In this document: piece by piece, positions 1-8,561 of the stretch | Layout of the letters: the number at the start of each line of letters is the position of its first letter | Position numbering within the stretch: the first letter of the stretch is position 1 | NCBI GenBank assembly: GCA_963712715.1 | Contig: CAVQJI010000013.1 | Location: 17,546 to 81,545, forward strand | DNA from: JAFEDN01 sp963712715 | GTDB taxonomy: Bacteria; Pseudomonadota; Gammaproteobacteria; Coxiellales; Coxiellaceae | DNA length: 64,000 bases | Direction of reading: 5' to 3' | Position numbers and translations under genes: made by a program | Notes under the pieces: generated by a model | Seen by the model: only the letters and a program-made list of their open reading frames with translations | Told to the model about the DNA's origin: nothing | Databases searched by the model: none

Positions 1-178
1 GCTGTATACACCAAACCTTAACAACTGGATAAATAATACCAAAATCTGCCTTGCCCTGAAAAAAAGGAAATCCCTTTTTTTGGTTATTATAAGTTACAGA
101 GGGTGGAGATTGGCCGAAAATCAATTCACTTACATTCACAAGTGCAGTTTTTTCCCAACCTTTCGGTAAGTTTATCAT
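1..178 (-). CDS. hsdS: Type I restriction specificity subunit HsdS, N-terminal part (runs off window)
   Basis: The reading frame starts with ATG at 178 and is open to the window edge (about 59 codons). It begins MINLPKGWEKTALVNVSEL and continues with GQSPPS, FFQGKADFG and YPVVKVWC. These are the conserved N-terminal motifs of the first target-recognition domain of type I S subunits, which read the DNA sequence for the restriction-methylation complex. Its start overlaps the hsdR stop by one base (TAATG), so the two are translationally coupled. Only the start is in the window, so integrity cannot be judged. No hsdM lies between hsdR and hsdS. Confidence 0.88.
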   Translation of the reverse strand, partial: MINLPKGWEKTALVNVSELIFGQSPPSVTYNNQKKGFPFFQGKADFGIIYPVVKVWCIQ

Positions 179-2934
179 TATGCCACCAACGCTAATTGTA
201 AATTTTCTAGCATATTTTTCGCTTCCATCCCAAACAACTCTCTCACTCTTAATAAGCCACCTCGCTCAGAGAAAAAGTGAATTTCGCTAAAATCACGCTC
301 CGAAATCTCTACATTAGCAGCAATATGATTACGTATCAGACGCAACCAATCCTGTTGTTCCGGCGTAAACTCCATACCTGCTTTTTTTTGTCGACCCATC
401 CATAAGTTAAAGCGCTGTTCTACCTGTATGCTAAACGGTTCAAGCACTTGATTTAGTCCCAGAGCAAATCGAACTAGCGATACAATTTCAGTGAGTTGCT
501 GGTCTAATGGAGCTCCGCGTACTCTCGATTTTTCGAGGCGCTTATATGCTTGCCAAACATCCGCAGTGGTAAGATAATGCGGAGAATCTCCCAGTTTTCG
601 CACTAGCTCTTTAATCATGGCATAAGTGAGACGTTGCTTGCCATAGGGTTGATTATATAAAATCTGTAAAGCAGTTAATTCATCTTTATTGTCTTCGATG
701 AATTTTTTAAAGGAAGCAATACGTTGCCTGGCTTGCACTAAATCATAATCAGCAGAAATAACTGCATCGGTGGATACGTCATCAATCACAATATCTGATT
801 TTTGTTTAATATCTTTTAATACTTGTCGAACTTTAGGATCATCAAAAATTTGGCAGGCTTCCTCTGTGAGTTCTTTTTGTACTTGTTCTAATTGAGATTC
901 CTCATATTGCTTACCATACTTCATCATTGCCATAGACTGTACTTTGTCCATATCAATAGCATCCAGCAAGCTATTAGCCATATCGCACAAATCGCGATTT
1001 CCGGTGATGTTGGAAATGTTGGCACGGTCTTCTGCATCCAGCTTACGATCTAGCGCTGCTAGCCTCCCCGCCAAACTTGAAAGACCATCTTCATCTCTAC
1101 GACCTTGTGCAATTTGATCCAGAAGCTTATCAAAGCCTAAAGCACGCTTACGTTCCAGAGGTTGGGAAACATGTTTTTTGCTTTCCGCTACTCCCACGGC
1201 ATCAATCAAGATAAAGCGAGTTTTAGTTTTAGCATCAGGCGTAACCGATTTTAAATCAGCATCGGCCACTGAACGCACTCCCCGGCCTTTCATTTGTTCA
1301 TAATATCCTTCAGATTTCACATCTCGCATAAAAATTAAGATTTCTACAGGCTTGATGTCCGTACCTGTAGCAATCATATCCACAGTGACGGCAATACGAG
1401 GTAGTGGATCAACACGAAAAGCCTTAATGAGCGTTTTAGGTTTTTCACCCGTATTGCGGTAGGTAATTTTTTTGGCAAAATCATTACTTTCACCAAATAT
1501 TTCACGCACGATATGGACTATTTCTTCAGCATGATTATCGTCTTTGGCGAAAATTAATGTTTTAGGAATCCACTCTCCGCTGCGATCAGGGAAAAGTTCG
1601 GTAAACAATTTTTCTTTAAAACATTGAATAACTGTGCGTATCTGATTGGGCGCAGTCACTGAACGGTCGAGTTCTCTATGGTTGTACTCAAGATCGTCGT
1701 CTAATTGGCGATACCGCATAGCACGCGTACGGCGATCACGTATTGGAACGGTATAATTTGCTTCTATTCTGCTACCCTGCTCGGTTATTTGAGTTCGAAT
1801 ACGAAATACTTCATATCCAACATTAACTCCATCAGCTACTGAACGCTCATAAGGGTATTCTGAAACCAAATTTTGATTGAAAAATCCTAAAGTATTTTTA
1901 GATGGGGTAGCAGTAAGGCCAATAATATGGGCATCAAAATATTCGAGGACTTGACGCCATACACCGTAAATAGAACGATGACACTCATCAACAATAATAA
2001 AATCAAAAGTTTCAATGGAAATATCAGAATTATAATCGACAGATTGAATATCGCCATCTTCACTTTCCCAAGTTTCAAAACCGGATGTCTCTTCATTACT
2101 GATATCTAATTCTTCACCGCGCAGCATTGAATAAAGTCTCTGTACGGTAGTAATCACCACTTTGGCATCTTTATCTATATGGTTATTTTGTAGATGTTGA
2201 ACAATATATGTTTCTGCAAATCGATGACTCGCTCCTGGTGGGTGATATTGCTGAAATTCCTTTAAAGTTTGATCGCCTAAATTATTTCGATCAACTAAAA
2301 ATAAGATTCTTCGTGCATGAGAGTATTTAATCAACCGATAACTAAATGTGCAAGCTGTAAACGTTTTTCCTGCACCGGTAGCCATCTGGATCAATGCTCG
2401 CGGACGATCTTCTGCTAGGGAAATTTCAAGATTTTTGATTGCATCAATCTGGCAGTCACGCAAACGATTTCTATCTAACAGTGGCATTTCTTTAAGTAAA
2501 CTACGTAGGGTCTTTTTTCCATTAATCAGCCATTGATATAATGTTTCAGGTTGATGAAAAGCAAACAATCGACGTGAGCGTGGACGAGGATCCCACATAT
2601 TACGAAAAAAAGTTTCCTTTCCAGTACTTTCATAATCAAAAATTAAAGTATCTGACCATTTTTCTAAATGTGCTGGCAATCTTTGCATATATTTTTCAGA
2701 TTGTTCAGCGACACCACTCAGGGTATAACCTTCGGGCTTAGCTTCCAGCACACCCGCAGCTTTTCCCTTAACAAATAACAGATAATCGCAAGGTCCTGAT
2801 GGAAGTTGAAATTCACGAACAGCCACACCTAAGGCAGCGTTTCGATTAAAATTTTCTTTATCTTGCAGCACCCATCCAGCCGCCTGTAGGAGCTTATCGA
2901 TTTCATTTCTAGCTTTTTGCTCCGGGGCTGCCAT
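178..2934 (-). CDS. hsdR: Type I restriction endonuclease subunit HsdR
   Basis: This 918-residue protein is the ATP-dependent DNA-translocating and cutting subunit of a type I restriction-modification complex. The N-terminal nuclease core (PD-(D/E)XK type) shows D50 followed by LEAK with E64 and K66. A superfamily 2 helicase motor follows: Walker A MATGAGKT at 184-191, DECH at 316-319, TATP at 341-344, and C-terminal helicase motifs including ATGTDIKPV and MKGRGVRS. The C-terminal third matches the subunit-docking region by position. Length and order fit EcoKI-like HsdR. A purine-rich GGAAAG lies 6 bases before the ATG. hsdS follows with a one-base overlap; an hsdM must lie beyond the window or elsewhere for the complex to work. 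The 221 bases upstream hold no gene. Confidence 0.95.
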   Translation of the reverse strand: MAAPEQKARNEIDKLLQAAGWVLQDKENFNRNAALGVAVREFQLPSGPCDYLLFVKGKAAGVLEAKPEGYTLSGVAEQSEKYMQRLPAHLEKWSDTLIFDYESTGKETFFRNMWDPRPRSRRLFAFHQPETLYQWLINGKKTLRSLLKEMPLLDRNRLRDCQIDAIKNLEISLAEDRPRALIQMATGAGKTFTACTFSYRLIKYSHARRILFLVDRNNLGDQTLKEFQQYHPPGASHRFAETYIVQHLQNNHIDKDAKVVITTVQRLYSMLRGEELDISNEETSGFETWESEDGDIQSVDYNSDISIETFDFIIVDECHRSIYGVWRQVLEYFDAHIIGLTATPSKNTLGFFNQNLVSEYPYERSVADGVNVGYEVFRIRTQITEQGSRIEANYTVPIRDRRTRAMRYRQLDDDLEYNHRELDRSVTAPNQIRTVIQCFKEKLFTELFPDRSGEWIPKTLIFAKDDNHAEEIVHIVREIFGESNDFAKKITYRNTGEKPKTLIKAFRVDPLPRIAVTVDMIATGTDIKPVEILIFMRDVKSEGYYEQMKGRGVRSVADADLKSVTPDAKTKTRFILIDAVGVAESKKHVSQPLERKRALGFDKLLDQIAQGRRDEDGLSSLAGRLAALDRKLDAEDRANISNITGNRDLCDMANSLLDAIDMDKVQSMAMMKYGKQYEESQLEQVQKELTEEACQIFDDPKVRQVLKDIKQKSDIVIDDVSTDAVISADYDLVQARQRIASFKKFIEDNKDELTALQILYNQPYGKQRLTYAMIKELVRKLGDSPHYLTTADVWQAYKRLEKSRVRGAPLDQQLTEIVSLVRFALGLNQVLEPFSIQVEQRFNLWMGRQKKAGMEFTPEQQDWLRLIRNHIAANVEISERDFSEIHFFSERGGLLRVRELFGMEAKNMLENLQLALVA

Positions 2935-3155
2935 TGATCTTTCCAGTGAATATCCATCCTTAATAAGGCCAAATTAGACACCGCAAAAATTTCGTGTCTT
3001 TCTAAGGCTAGACAGTATAGCAAATTATGACGGCCTTCGAAATGCATTAATTTGTATAAAATAAACTATTTATATTGGTATGCTGGGAAAAATTTATCTT
3101 GTAGAAATAATTTCGGCGCTGCAGACTCCCCGCTTTCTCAATTTGAGCGATGAAC

Positions 3156-4166
3156 TCACCACCTGGAAGCAGGCATACTATTGTCACTCATAACATCAAT
3201 CCCACCAACGTCATAACCATAACATCGTCCTTCTACCAAAAATTTCCCGTTATGATAAGTCAAAATCGCATAACCATTTTTAGCATCAGGTAAATTTACA
3301 TACCAAAGTTTTTTAAACCAAAAGTCTTTGCGTGGAATTTCGCGTTTTATCACCTCATAAGCTAGCCCAGCTTCCTCCGTTAGTCCATCAGGCAGTACAG
3401 GTAATTTTTCTAATGCTGAATTTAACCAAAATAACGATTCATTCATATCACGGATAGTAAATTCATTCCACACACAAGTATAAGGCGCTCCCATATGGCC
3501 ACTGATCCAAATATCTGGCATAAAATGAATGATTAAACGCGTTAGTAACGGTTCTTTGCCTGGACTGACATGAGAAACAAATATCGAAGGCTTGCTTTTC
3601 TTTTCAAGATTTTTGTACAACACACCAAATTGATGTAGGGTTGACCAAACTTTTCCTGCTCTGCCAGCAATAGGTTTATCAAATAATTTATTGCTTGCCA
3701 AAAAATTTCCGCCTATACCAAATAACTTAAATCCAGTTTCATTATCTCCAGCAATTTGACAAATATTATCTTCATCTAATAAATTTAAATGATAAATATT
3801 ATTATTTAGCTTTAATTTTTTCAGGACATAAGAGTCTTCGTGATTGCCGTATACGGCATAGACTGGAACATGAAATTTTTTATTACTATCCTGATAGTCT
3901 GAGAAATTGCCCAATAATTGATGTCGTTTTACAATTCCAATTAAAGTTTCACGATCAGTTTGTTTATCAATACTATAATTTCTCCAATAAGTGGAATGGG
4001 AAACAAGCAATCGTAGTTCACGACTGCTAATGTGTTTATAACTGGATTCATCATAAAATCCAAAATCACCTGCATGAATGGCTAAATCTACCTTTTCTTT
4101 TTCAGCTAGATCATTAATTATGTCAAGATGGCCGTGAGTATCACTAATTAACAATATCTTAATCAT
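3156..4166 (-). CDS. Calcineurin-like metallophosphoesterase (distal member of four-gene operon)
   Basis: The 336-residue protein carries the dinuclear-metal phosphoesterase motifs in order: SDTHGH (D9, H11), HAGDFG, YGNHED, FVSHVSPG and SGHMGAP. The last replaces the usual GHTH with GHMG, so one metal-ligand position looks non-standard. Such enzymes cleave phosphomonoester or phosphodiester bonds in nucleotides, nucleic acids or proteins; the substrate cannot be read from sequence. An AGGA ribosome site lies 7 bases before ATG, and the gene starts 18 bases after the preceding phosphoesterase, so it is the last gene of the operon 6252 to 3156. No signal peptide is visible, so it should act in the cytoplasm. 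A role in defence is inferred only from the neighbours. Confidence 0.85.
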   Translation of the reverse strand: MIKILLISDTHGHLDIINDLAEKEKVDLAIHAGDFGFYDESSYKHISSRELRLLVSHSTYWRNYSIDKQTDRETLIGIVKRHQLLGNFSDYQDSNKKFHVPVYAVYGNHEDSYVLKKLKLNNNIYHLNLLDEDNICQIAGDNETGFKLFGIGGNFLASNKLFDKPIAGRAGKVWSTLHQFGVLYKNLEKKSKPSIFVSHVSPGKEPLLTRLIIHFMPDIWISGHMGAPYTCVWNEFTIRDMNESLFWLNSALEKLPVLPDGLTEEAGLAYEVIKREIPRKDFWFKKLWYVNLPDAKNGYAILTYHNGKFLVEGRCYGYDVGGIDVMSDNSMPASRW

Positions 4167-4184
4167 GCGTATCCTGTTTCGAGA

Positions 4185-4988
4185 TCAAATATCCCTTATT
4201 TCTATGCGCGGGTGGTAATACTCTGCCTTGCCTGCTTCCACAGTTAAGTTTGCCAAGGGTTGAAAATACGCTTGGCTGTGGGTATGACCACAAAATACCA
4301 GAAATTCTGTAGAAGTGTTTTCTGCTGCTACCTTCATTAAGGTGTCACCCATGATTTTCGATCCAAAAAATGGCAACCAATCTTCCTCGCTAATCTTGCC
4401 TCCATACATACAATTTTCTTTAAAAGGCGGGACATGTGTTAAAATAATAATCTTTTTAGGTTGTTGTTTAAGCGCCAAAGAAAGATTTTCTTGAAGTCCC
4501 AATGCATCTGCATCAGCTAATTGTTGCATTTTTTCCAATAATGCAAATTTACCTGTAATTCTTGCTTGAAGTAACTCTGCAATCATATGACTGTCATTTA
4601 AAACTACTCGGCTATTTACATAATCCCCCAGCCTACCATCAGCCCAGCCGTCTACACCAATAATCATTGTATCAGGATTTAAAAACTGGGCACCTGAAGA
4701 CGACAGCCAAAACAAATTGGGATGGCTCTGATTTAATAGATCCATTTCTTTCCGAACTGTTTCTACGCTTCCTCTATAATAATCATGGTTTCCCAATACA
4801 AAATAAATTGGCTTTTTGATCTTTTCTATCATTTCTTGCATTATTTTTGACACAGAAGGCGCTTCGGCAATATCTCCGCTGATTAATATTGCCTCACTTT
4901 GTGTATCTATAATCTGTTGATAAAAAATTTTCCGCTCAGATTTATCAAGAAAATTAAGATGAATATCTGTTAACCATGCTAATTTCAT
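4185..4988 (-). CDS. Calcineurin-like metallophosphoesterase (third gene of operon)
   Basis: The 267-residue protein has a full calcineurin-type motif set: LTDIH (D8, H10), SGDIAE, LGNHDYY, LTHVPP and CGHTHS. It is a separate family member from the adjacent 336-residue phosphoesterase; the two differ in length and in the spacing of motifs, so this is not a simple recent duplication. It starts only 3 bases after the stop of the nucleotidyltransferase gene, which implies co-translation. No signal peptide is present. Two phosphoesterases behind a nucleotidyltransferase suggest addition and removal of a nucleotide-derived group on the same target or signal molecule, but this is inference. Confidence 0.87.
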   Translation of the reverse strand: MKLAWLTDIHLNFLDKSERKIFYQQIIDTQSEAILISGDIAEAPSVSKIMQEMIEKIKKPIYFVLGNHDYYRGSVETVRKEMDLLNQSHPNLFWLSSSGAQFLNPDTMIIGVDGWADGRLGDYVNSRVVLNDSHMIAELLQARITGKFALLEKMQQLADADALGLQENLSLALKQQPKKIIILTHVPPFKENCMYGGKISEEDWLPFFGSKIMGDTLMKVAAENTSTEFLVFCGHTHSQAYFQPLANLTVEAGKAEYYHPRIEIRDI

Positions 4989-4991
4989 ACA

Positions 4992-5711
4992 TTATCCGCG
5001 GTTTATTATCCTTTCGATACGTTCTTTAACTTTCTGAACCCTTTGCATAGTCACGGTTGCGGGACCGTCACTCACGTGTCCAGGTAACGAAAGCTCAAAC
5101 TGGTCATCTTCCATCATCTCCGAAAAGCTAATCTGCAAATGCCGCCTTAAATCGCTATCTGCTAATTCTACTTCATCGGCAATTTCAACTCTGCCTGCAA
5201 TTAAAGTAATAATATCCTCCAAATCATGACTACTCCAGAAATCGTTATGGCCTCTTGTCTTAAACGCTTCTATTTTTGTTGCTAAAAAATATGGAGCAGC
5301 AATCGATTTGATAACCAAATTATCCGCAATTTGATGGCTCAACGGATTTTCCAAAGCCTCTTTATACCAACGATTTCCAAAACCTAATATTTTTTCATTA
5401 GTTGGCATGACATCTAAAATAATATTTTCGTCATGAAACCACCGGCAAATCACGGCTTCATGTATAGATTGCCTGAAACCCTTCTTACTCAACTCTTTTC
5501 CAAATTTGGTGTAATCCCTTGATGAAACGATATCAACGATACAATCCACATCTTGGGTAGGGCGAACATCCAGCGATAATGGGTCATTAATAAATAATGC
5601 CGTTGTACAGCCACCCACATACACGACTTCATTATTCAATTCTTCTAGCTTTCTAGCCACAATCTCTAACTTGGCTAAATTCGATGTCGCTCGAATACGC
5701 CTATTGTCCAT
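4992..5711 (-). CDS. Nucleotidyltransferase-fold protein, AbiEii-like toxin candidate
   Basis: The 239-residue protein has the polymerase-beta-like nucleotidyltransferase core: VGGCTTALFIND (the GG loop) followed about 20 residues later by PTQDVDCIVD with the acidic pair, and a third acidic segment NIILDVMPT. The later region LATKIEAFKTRG is typical of AbiEii/MNT-type enzymes, which transfer nucleotides to RNA or protein and often act as toxins. It overlaps the upstream winged-helix gene by 11 bases, and this pairing of a small winged helix with a nucleotidyltransferase recurs as a toxin-antitoxin-like arrangement. Target and activity cannot be determined from sequence. Confidence 0.75.
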   Translation of the reverse strand: MDNRRIRATSNLAKLEIVARKLEELNNEVVYVGGCTTALFINDPLSLDVRPTQDVDCIVDIVSSRDYTKFGKELSKKGFRQSIHEAVICRWFHDENIILDVMPTNEKILGFGNRWYKEALENPLSHQIADNLVIKSIAAPYFLATKIEAFKTRGHNDFWSSHDLEDIITLIAGRVEIADEVELADSDLRRHLQISFSEMMEDDQFELSLPGHVSDGPATVTMQRVQKVKERIERIINRG

Positions 5712-6252
5712 GCAATCTCTCCTTTAATAATTTTATGGCTATGTTACGTTCTCTGGCCCGACCTGAGCGTATTGCATCAACCAGCGCCAATAACTCATAA
5801 AAAATTGGATCCGGAAACCGCGCAAGTGAACGAGGTACCGAGCGATAAAGCGGATCTAAAGCTAGACCACGTTTATCGCCCTCCGCATCTGGCCATACTG
5901 GAATAGGATCATCGCCTATTACAATATGTTTTTCAAATACAGGGGAAGCATAGCTGGTAGCAATACCGCGGGTATACTCACCTAATTGTGCAGGGAAAAA
6001 ATATTTCACTGCTGAAATGAGACATTCCTCACAAGCCGCTTTTACTGGTAACAGGATAATTTTATGTTGCCTACTCACAGGCCCCAATAATCCAGCCAAC
6101 ATTAGACGCTTAATGCCGGCATGGACCTCGGAAGTACTCATACATAAATAAGTAGCTAACTCTTTCTGAGACAATTCCTCAGATTGCCCTTTCGATAGGG
6201 TTAGAGAGGCTAGTATTTTTAGCAATATCACTATGTCTTGTGGTTTAAGCAT
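5701..6252 (-). CDS. Winged-helix regulator, putative antitoxin, first gene of operon
   Basis: The 183-residue protein opens with MLKPQDIVILLKIL and a winged-helix segment SQKELATYLCMSTSEVHAG, followed by IKRLMLAGLL. The C-terminal half (DDPIPVWPDAEG, then LYRSVPRSL and ELLALVDAIRSGRARER) matches a family I recognise as small HTH proteins encoded next to nucleotidyltransferases. It probably binds its own promoter: 48 bases upstream begins a run of CGCGAAT repeats and a second CGCGAA inverted pair lies further up. It heads the minus-strand operon and overlaps the nucleotidyltransferase by 11 bases. Antitoxin and autoregulator roles are inferred from arrangement, not shown by sequence. Confidence 0.7.
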   Translation of the reverse strand: MLKPQDIVILLKILASLTLSKGQSEELSQKELATYLCMSTSEVHAGIKRLMLAGLLGPVSRQHKIILLPVKAACEECLISAVKYFFPAQLGEYTRGIATSYASPVFEKHIVIGDDPIPVWPDAEGDKRGLALDPLYRSVPRSLARFPDPIFYELLALVDAIRSGRARERNIAIKLLKERLHGQ

Positions 6253-6300
6253 ATGTTGATTCCTTTTAGGTTTTTTCTAAATATATCATATAAATTCGTA

Positions 6301-6332
6301 ATTCGCGAATCGCGAATCGCGAATCGCGAATT
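6301..6332. promoter_or_regulatory. Four tandem CGCGAAT heptamers forming an inverted operator
   Basis: CGCGAAT is repeated four times without gaps from 6304 to 6331, preceded by ATT so that the whole block has ATTCGCG and CGCGAAT ends that pair. It lies 49-80 bases upstream of the winged-helix start at 6252, a position suited to a repressor site over the promoter. A related pair occurs at 6394-6410. Assignment as the winged-helix operator is inference. Confidence 0.6.
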
Positions 6333-6393
6333 TCAAACAAAATATGCCACTGTTATGTGATTGATTTAAAATGAATTTTTATAACTATTTCTT

Positions 6394-6410
6394 GTTCGCG
6401 AACCGCGAAC
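6394..6410. promoter_or_regulatory. Second CGCGAA inverted repeat, putative operator
   Basis: GTTCGCG-AAC-CGCGAAC forms a 7-bp inverted repeat with a 3-base centre. It shares the TTCGCG/CGCGAA half-site with the tandem block at 6301-6332, about 60 bases away, consistent with two sites for one dimeric regulator. Confidence 0.5.
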
Positions 6411-6621
6411 GATGCAGTCATTGTGAATTCTAGAATTTAGAATGGCAGAATCTCATCTCTAGAGGCCATTTCCCCAAAAAAAAGACCATCATTATGATCT
6501 TGCTACCACTTATTTATGACCTTTATTTGATCAATTTCCTTACGTCACGAAAATGATTATAGTAACGGCAAGTTTAAGTTTATGGCATAATTTCACAGTA
6601 ATGATAGAATGTTTAAAGGGT

Positions 6622-6753
6622 CGCACGCGGGTTCAATTCTTTTTTAAGTACCGAGATTTTAGGGGTATATTTTGGGGTATGATGCAAAAATCTAACTCTG
6701 AAATACATTTAGAATCAAATGACTAACATCAGAATTAAATTCCCGCCGCCCCA
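6622..6753 (+). other. Split tRNA/tmRNA-like T-arm, possible integration-site relic
   Basis: CGCACGCGGGTTCAATTC at 6622-6639 looks like the T-arm of a tRNA or tmRNA 3' end, and AATTCCCGCCGCCCCA at 6738-6753 looks like the other half plus acceptor strand. Joined at AATTC they would make a GCGGG/CCCGC stem with loop TTCAATT. About 98 bases separate them, containing two GGGGTAT copies (6662-6668, 6674-6680). No complete tmRNA or tRNA lies upstream. The rest of the gene-free stretch 6411-6869 shows no supported gene. Relic of a tRNA-targeting integration beside the defence block is the best reading, but uncertain. Confidence 0.4.
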
Positions 6754-6869
6754 TTTTTTACTATCTGATTTTATAAGATAAATTTCATTTTCAAAGGAAT
6801 TTTTAAAAAACCAGACATCCACTTTATATGAAATTTTAAGTACATCATGTATTGACACTTGCTTGTGCT

Positions 6870-7829
6870 TTAGAACTTGTTTACTAACAATGGGTTAAAA
6901 TAAGGTTTGATGGCTGTATCAGGAATAGTTAAATGATGTTCTTGTAGTTTACGTTTGGCTTCTTTTAACCCTTCCACACTGATTGTCCTATTAGCAGTAC
7001 GTTCTAAAGAAATAGAAAATTGTTTATAGGCTAACACAAATAGCTGGTTTTGCAGATATAATTCAGCTAATAGTTCATTTGCAGGTTTGACTGGTATAGG
7101 TGGACCATATCCAAAACTGATGCTATTTTCAATGTCAGTGGCTTGTTCCGCAAACTGAATGGCTGTCGATAAATGGCCTTGGGCTGCAGCTTTTTGCGCC
7201 TCTAATTCAAAGTAAATAATTTTGGCTATTTCAATTCCTCCTTCGTTGATTGCACTAAAGTAATCAGTGTCAGGATAACAACTGGCTATCGCTGAATTCG
7301 ATTTTATCGAAATGTTACTGAGCTTATGTAAAAAATCAATGACGTGTTGAGCTTTAGCTGGGTCCTGTATTACTTTCATACCTTGAATATAGGCATTACT
7401 AGCAATAGCTGATATCTCAATATCAATGCCGGTTGTATTCACACCGGTTAAATCTGCATGCCATTCTTCTGTATCCGAGATATAGGCAGCTCGCATTAGA
7501 GAGTAATACCATTTGACCATGGCATCATTGGGGCTCTTTTTATAAATTTGTTCCATGGTTTTTACAGATTCATAAGCTTTTTTGTAATTTTTTAGCTGTA
7601 AATAGCCATAGCTTAGCCATTGCAAAGCATGTAATGCATGCACGTCATAATGCCCAGTAGTTTTCCGTTCAATAACACCCATATTCCAAGCGGCTAGGTT
7701 AGAATTGACCACATCGTTCCACATTCCTAATGCCAAATAAATATGAGACGGCATGTGGAGTGCGTGAGCGGATGAAGGTGCTATGGCTGCATATTTACGT
7801 GCGAAACGTAATCCTAAGGGAGAGAAAAA
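6870..7829 (-). pseudogene. 5'-truncated TPR-type protein gene
   Basis: The open frame from 7829 reads LGLRFARKYAAIAPSSAHA then LHMPSHIYLALGMW, the conserved middle of a tetratricopeptide-rich family in which APxxxHALHMPSHI follows several N-terminal repeats. A TAG stop (7830-7832) interrupts the frame just upstream and no recognisable N-terminal half is found in the roughly 90 bases to the next gene. The remaining C-terminal part, about 294 residues counted from the first Met, keeps helical repeat character. With the N-terminal half gone, this is most likely a dead fragment rather than a gene starting at the internal Met at 7754. Confidence 0.7.
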
Positions 7830-7919
7830 CTACCGCCCTACTCCCGAAGTCTCTGATTGAATATCACAATTTACGAATATCTCTTTAATTTCTAATGATC
7901 GTAACATACGTCTTATTGA

Positions 7920-8402
7920 CTACTCGCGATATTTGCTACTCGGAGTAATAGTCACAGTAATATCGTAAGGATGTGCTGAATCATACTTGAGACTACAACT
8001 CGATAAACAGGGATGAGAATTATCCAATATCTTTACTTTTGGTACAGTTCCATATTTAGAGTAAGTAATGTGGATTTCATAACAATGACCTAACTGAAGG
8101 CGCGGATTATCAATGCACTGAGGATTATTGGGATCCTGTAATTTAAAACCTGCTGTACTGATACTGTCACTGGGATAGAAATCTCCCGTGAAAGTGACGT
8201 CTCCTCCATTAGGTTGAACTGCATTTGGCTGCCCACTAAAAAAGCCATTACCGGATTGTGTATAATCAAAAATCTTATATGTCACATTCAGATTATTGTT
8301 GATGGTGACCGTAGCGAATTCCCCTCCTCGCGCATAAGCCACAGATATTGAAGATAAAGCAAGGAAACCCAGAGACAACGTTTTAAATAAATTTATTCGC
8401 AT
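7920..8402 (-). CDS. Small secreted protein of unknown function
   Basis: The 160-residue protein begins with a classical signal peptide (MRINLFKTLSLGFLALSSIS, cleavage likely after VAYA). The mature part is polar and beta-rich with four cysteines (PQCID, GHCYE, HPCLSSC), which could form two disulfides in the periplasm or outside the cell. It ends TPSSKYRE. I do not recognise a named family. It is a single gene with its own upstream spacer of about 105 bases before the oppositely oriented DJ-1-like gene. Confidence 0.6.
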   Translation of the reverse strand: MRINLFKTLSLGFLALSSISVAYARGGEFATVTINNNLNVTYKIFDYTQSGNGFFSGQPNAVQPNGGDVTFTGDFYPSDSISTAGFKLQDPNNPQCIDNPRLQLGHCYEIHITYSKYGTVPKVKILDNSHPCLSSCSLKYDSAHPYDITVTITPSSKYRE

Positions 8403-8561
8403 AACTACTTCTTCCTATTTTGTGTTTTTTATTACAGCTATTCTAAAGTAATTTTTTGGATTGATCAACATTTGATCTTATTTTCTTTTATTGTTTGAAG
8501 TCCGGCAATGTTGGCGTATCATTACCGAAGTACTCACGGATCGCTAACAAGGAGAAGATAT

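Noticed and set aside
6301..6332. Tandem CGCGAAT copies as a CRISPR array or origin iterons
   Set aside because: Units are 7 bases with no spacers, and only four copies; position fits an operator better.
6622..6753. A functional tRNA or tmRNA gene
   Set aside because: Only T-arm and acceptor-like pieces exist; no D-arm, anticodon arm or tmRNA 5' end is present upstream.
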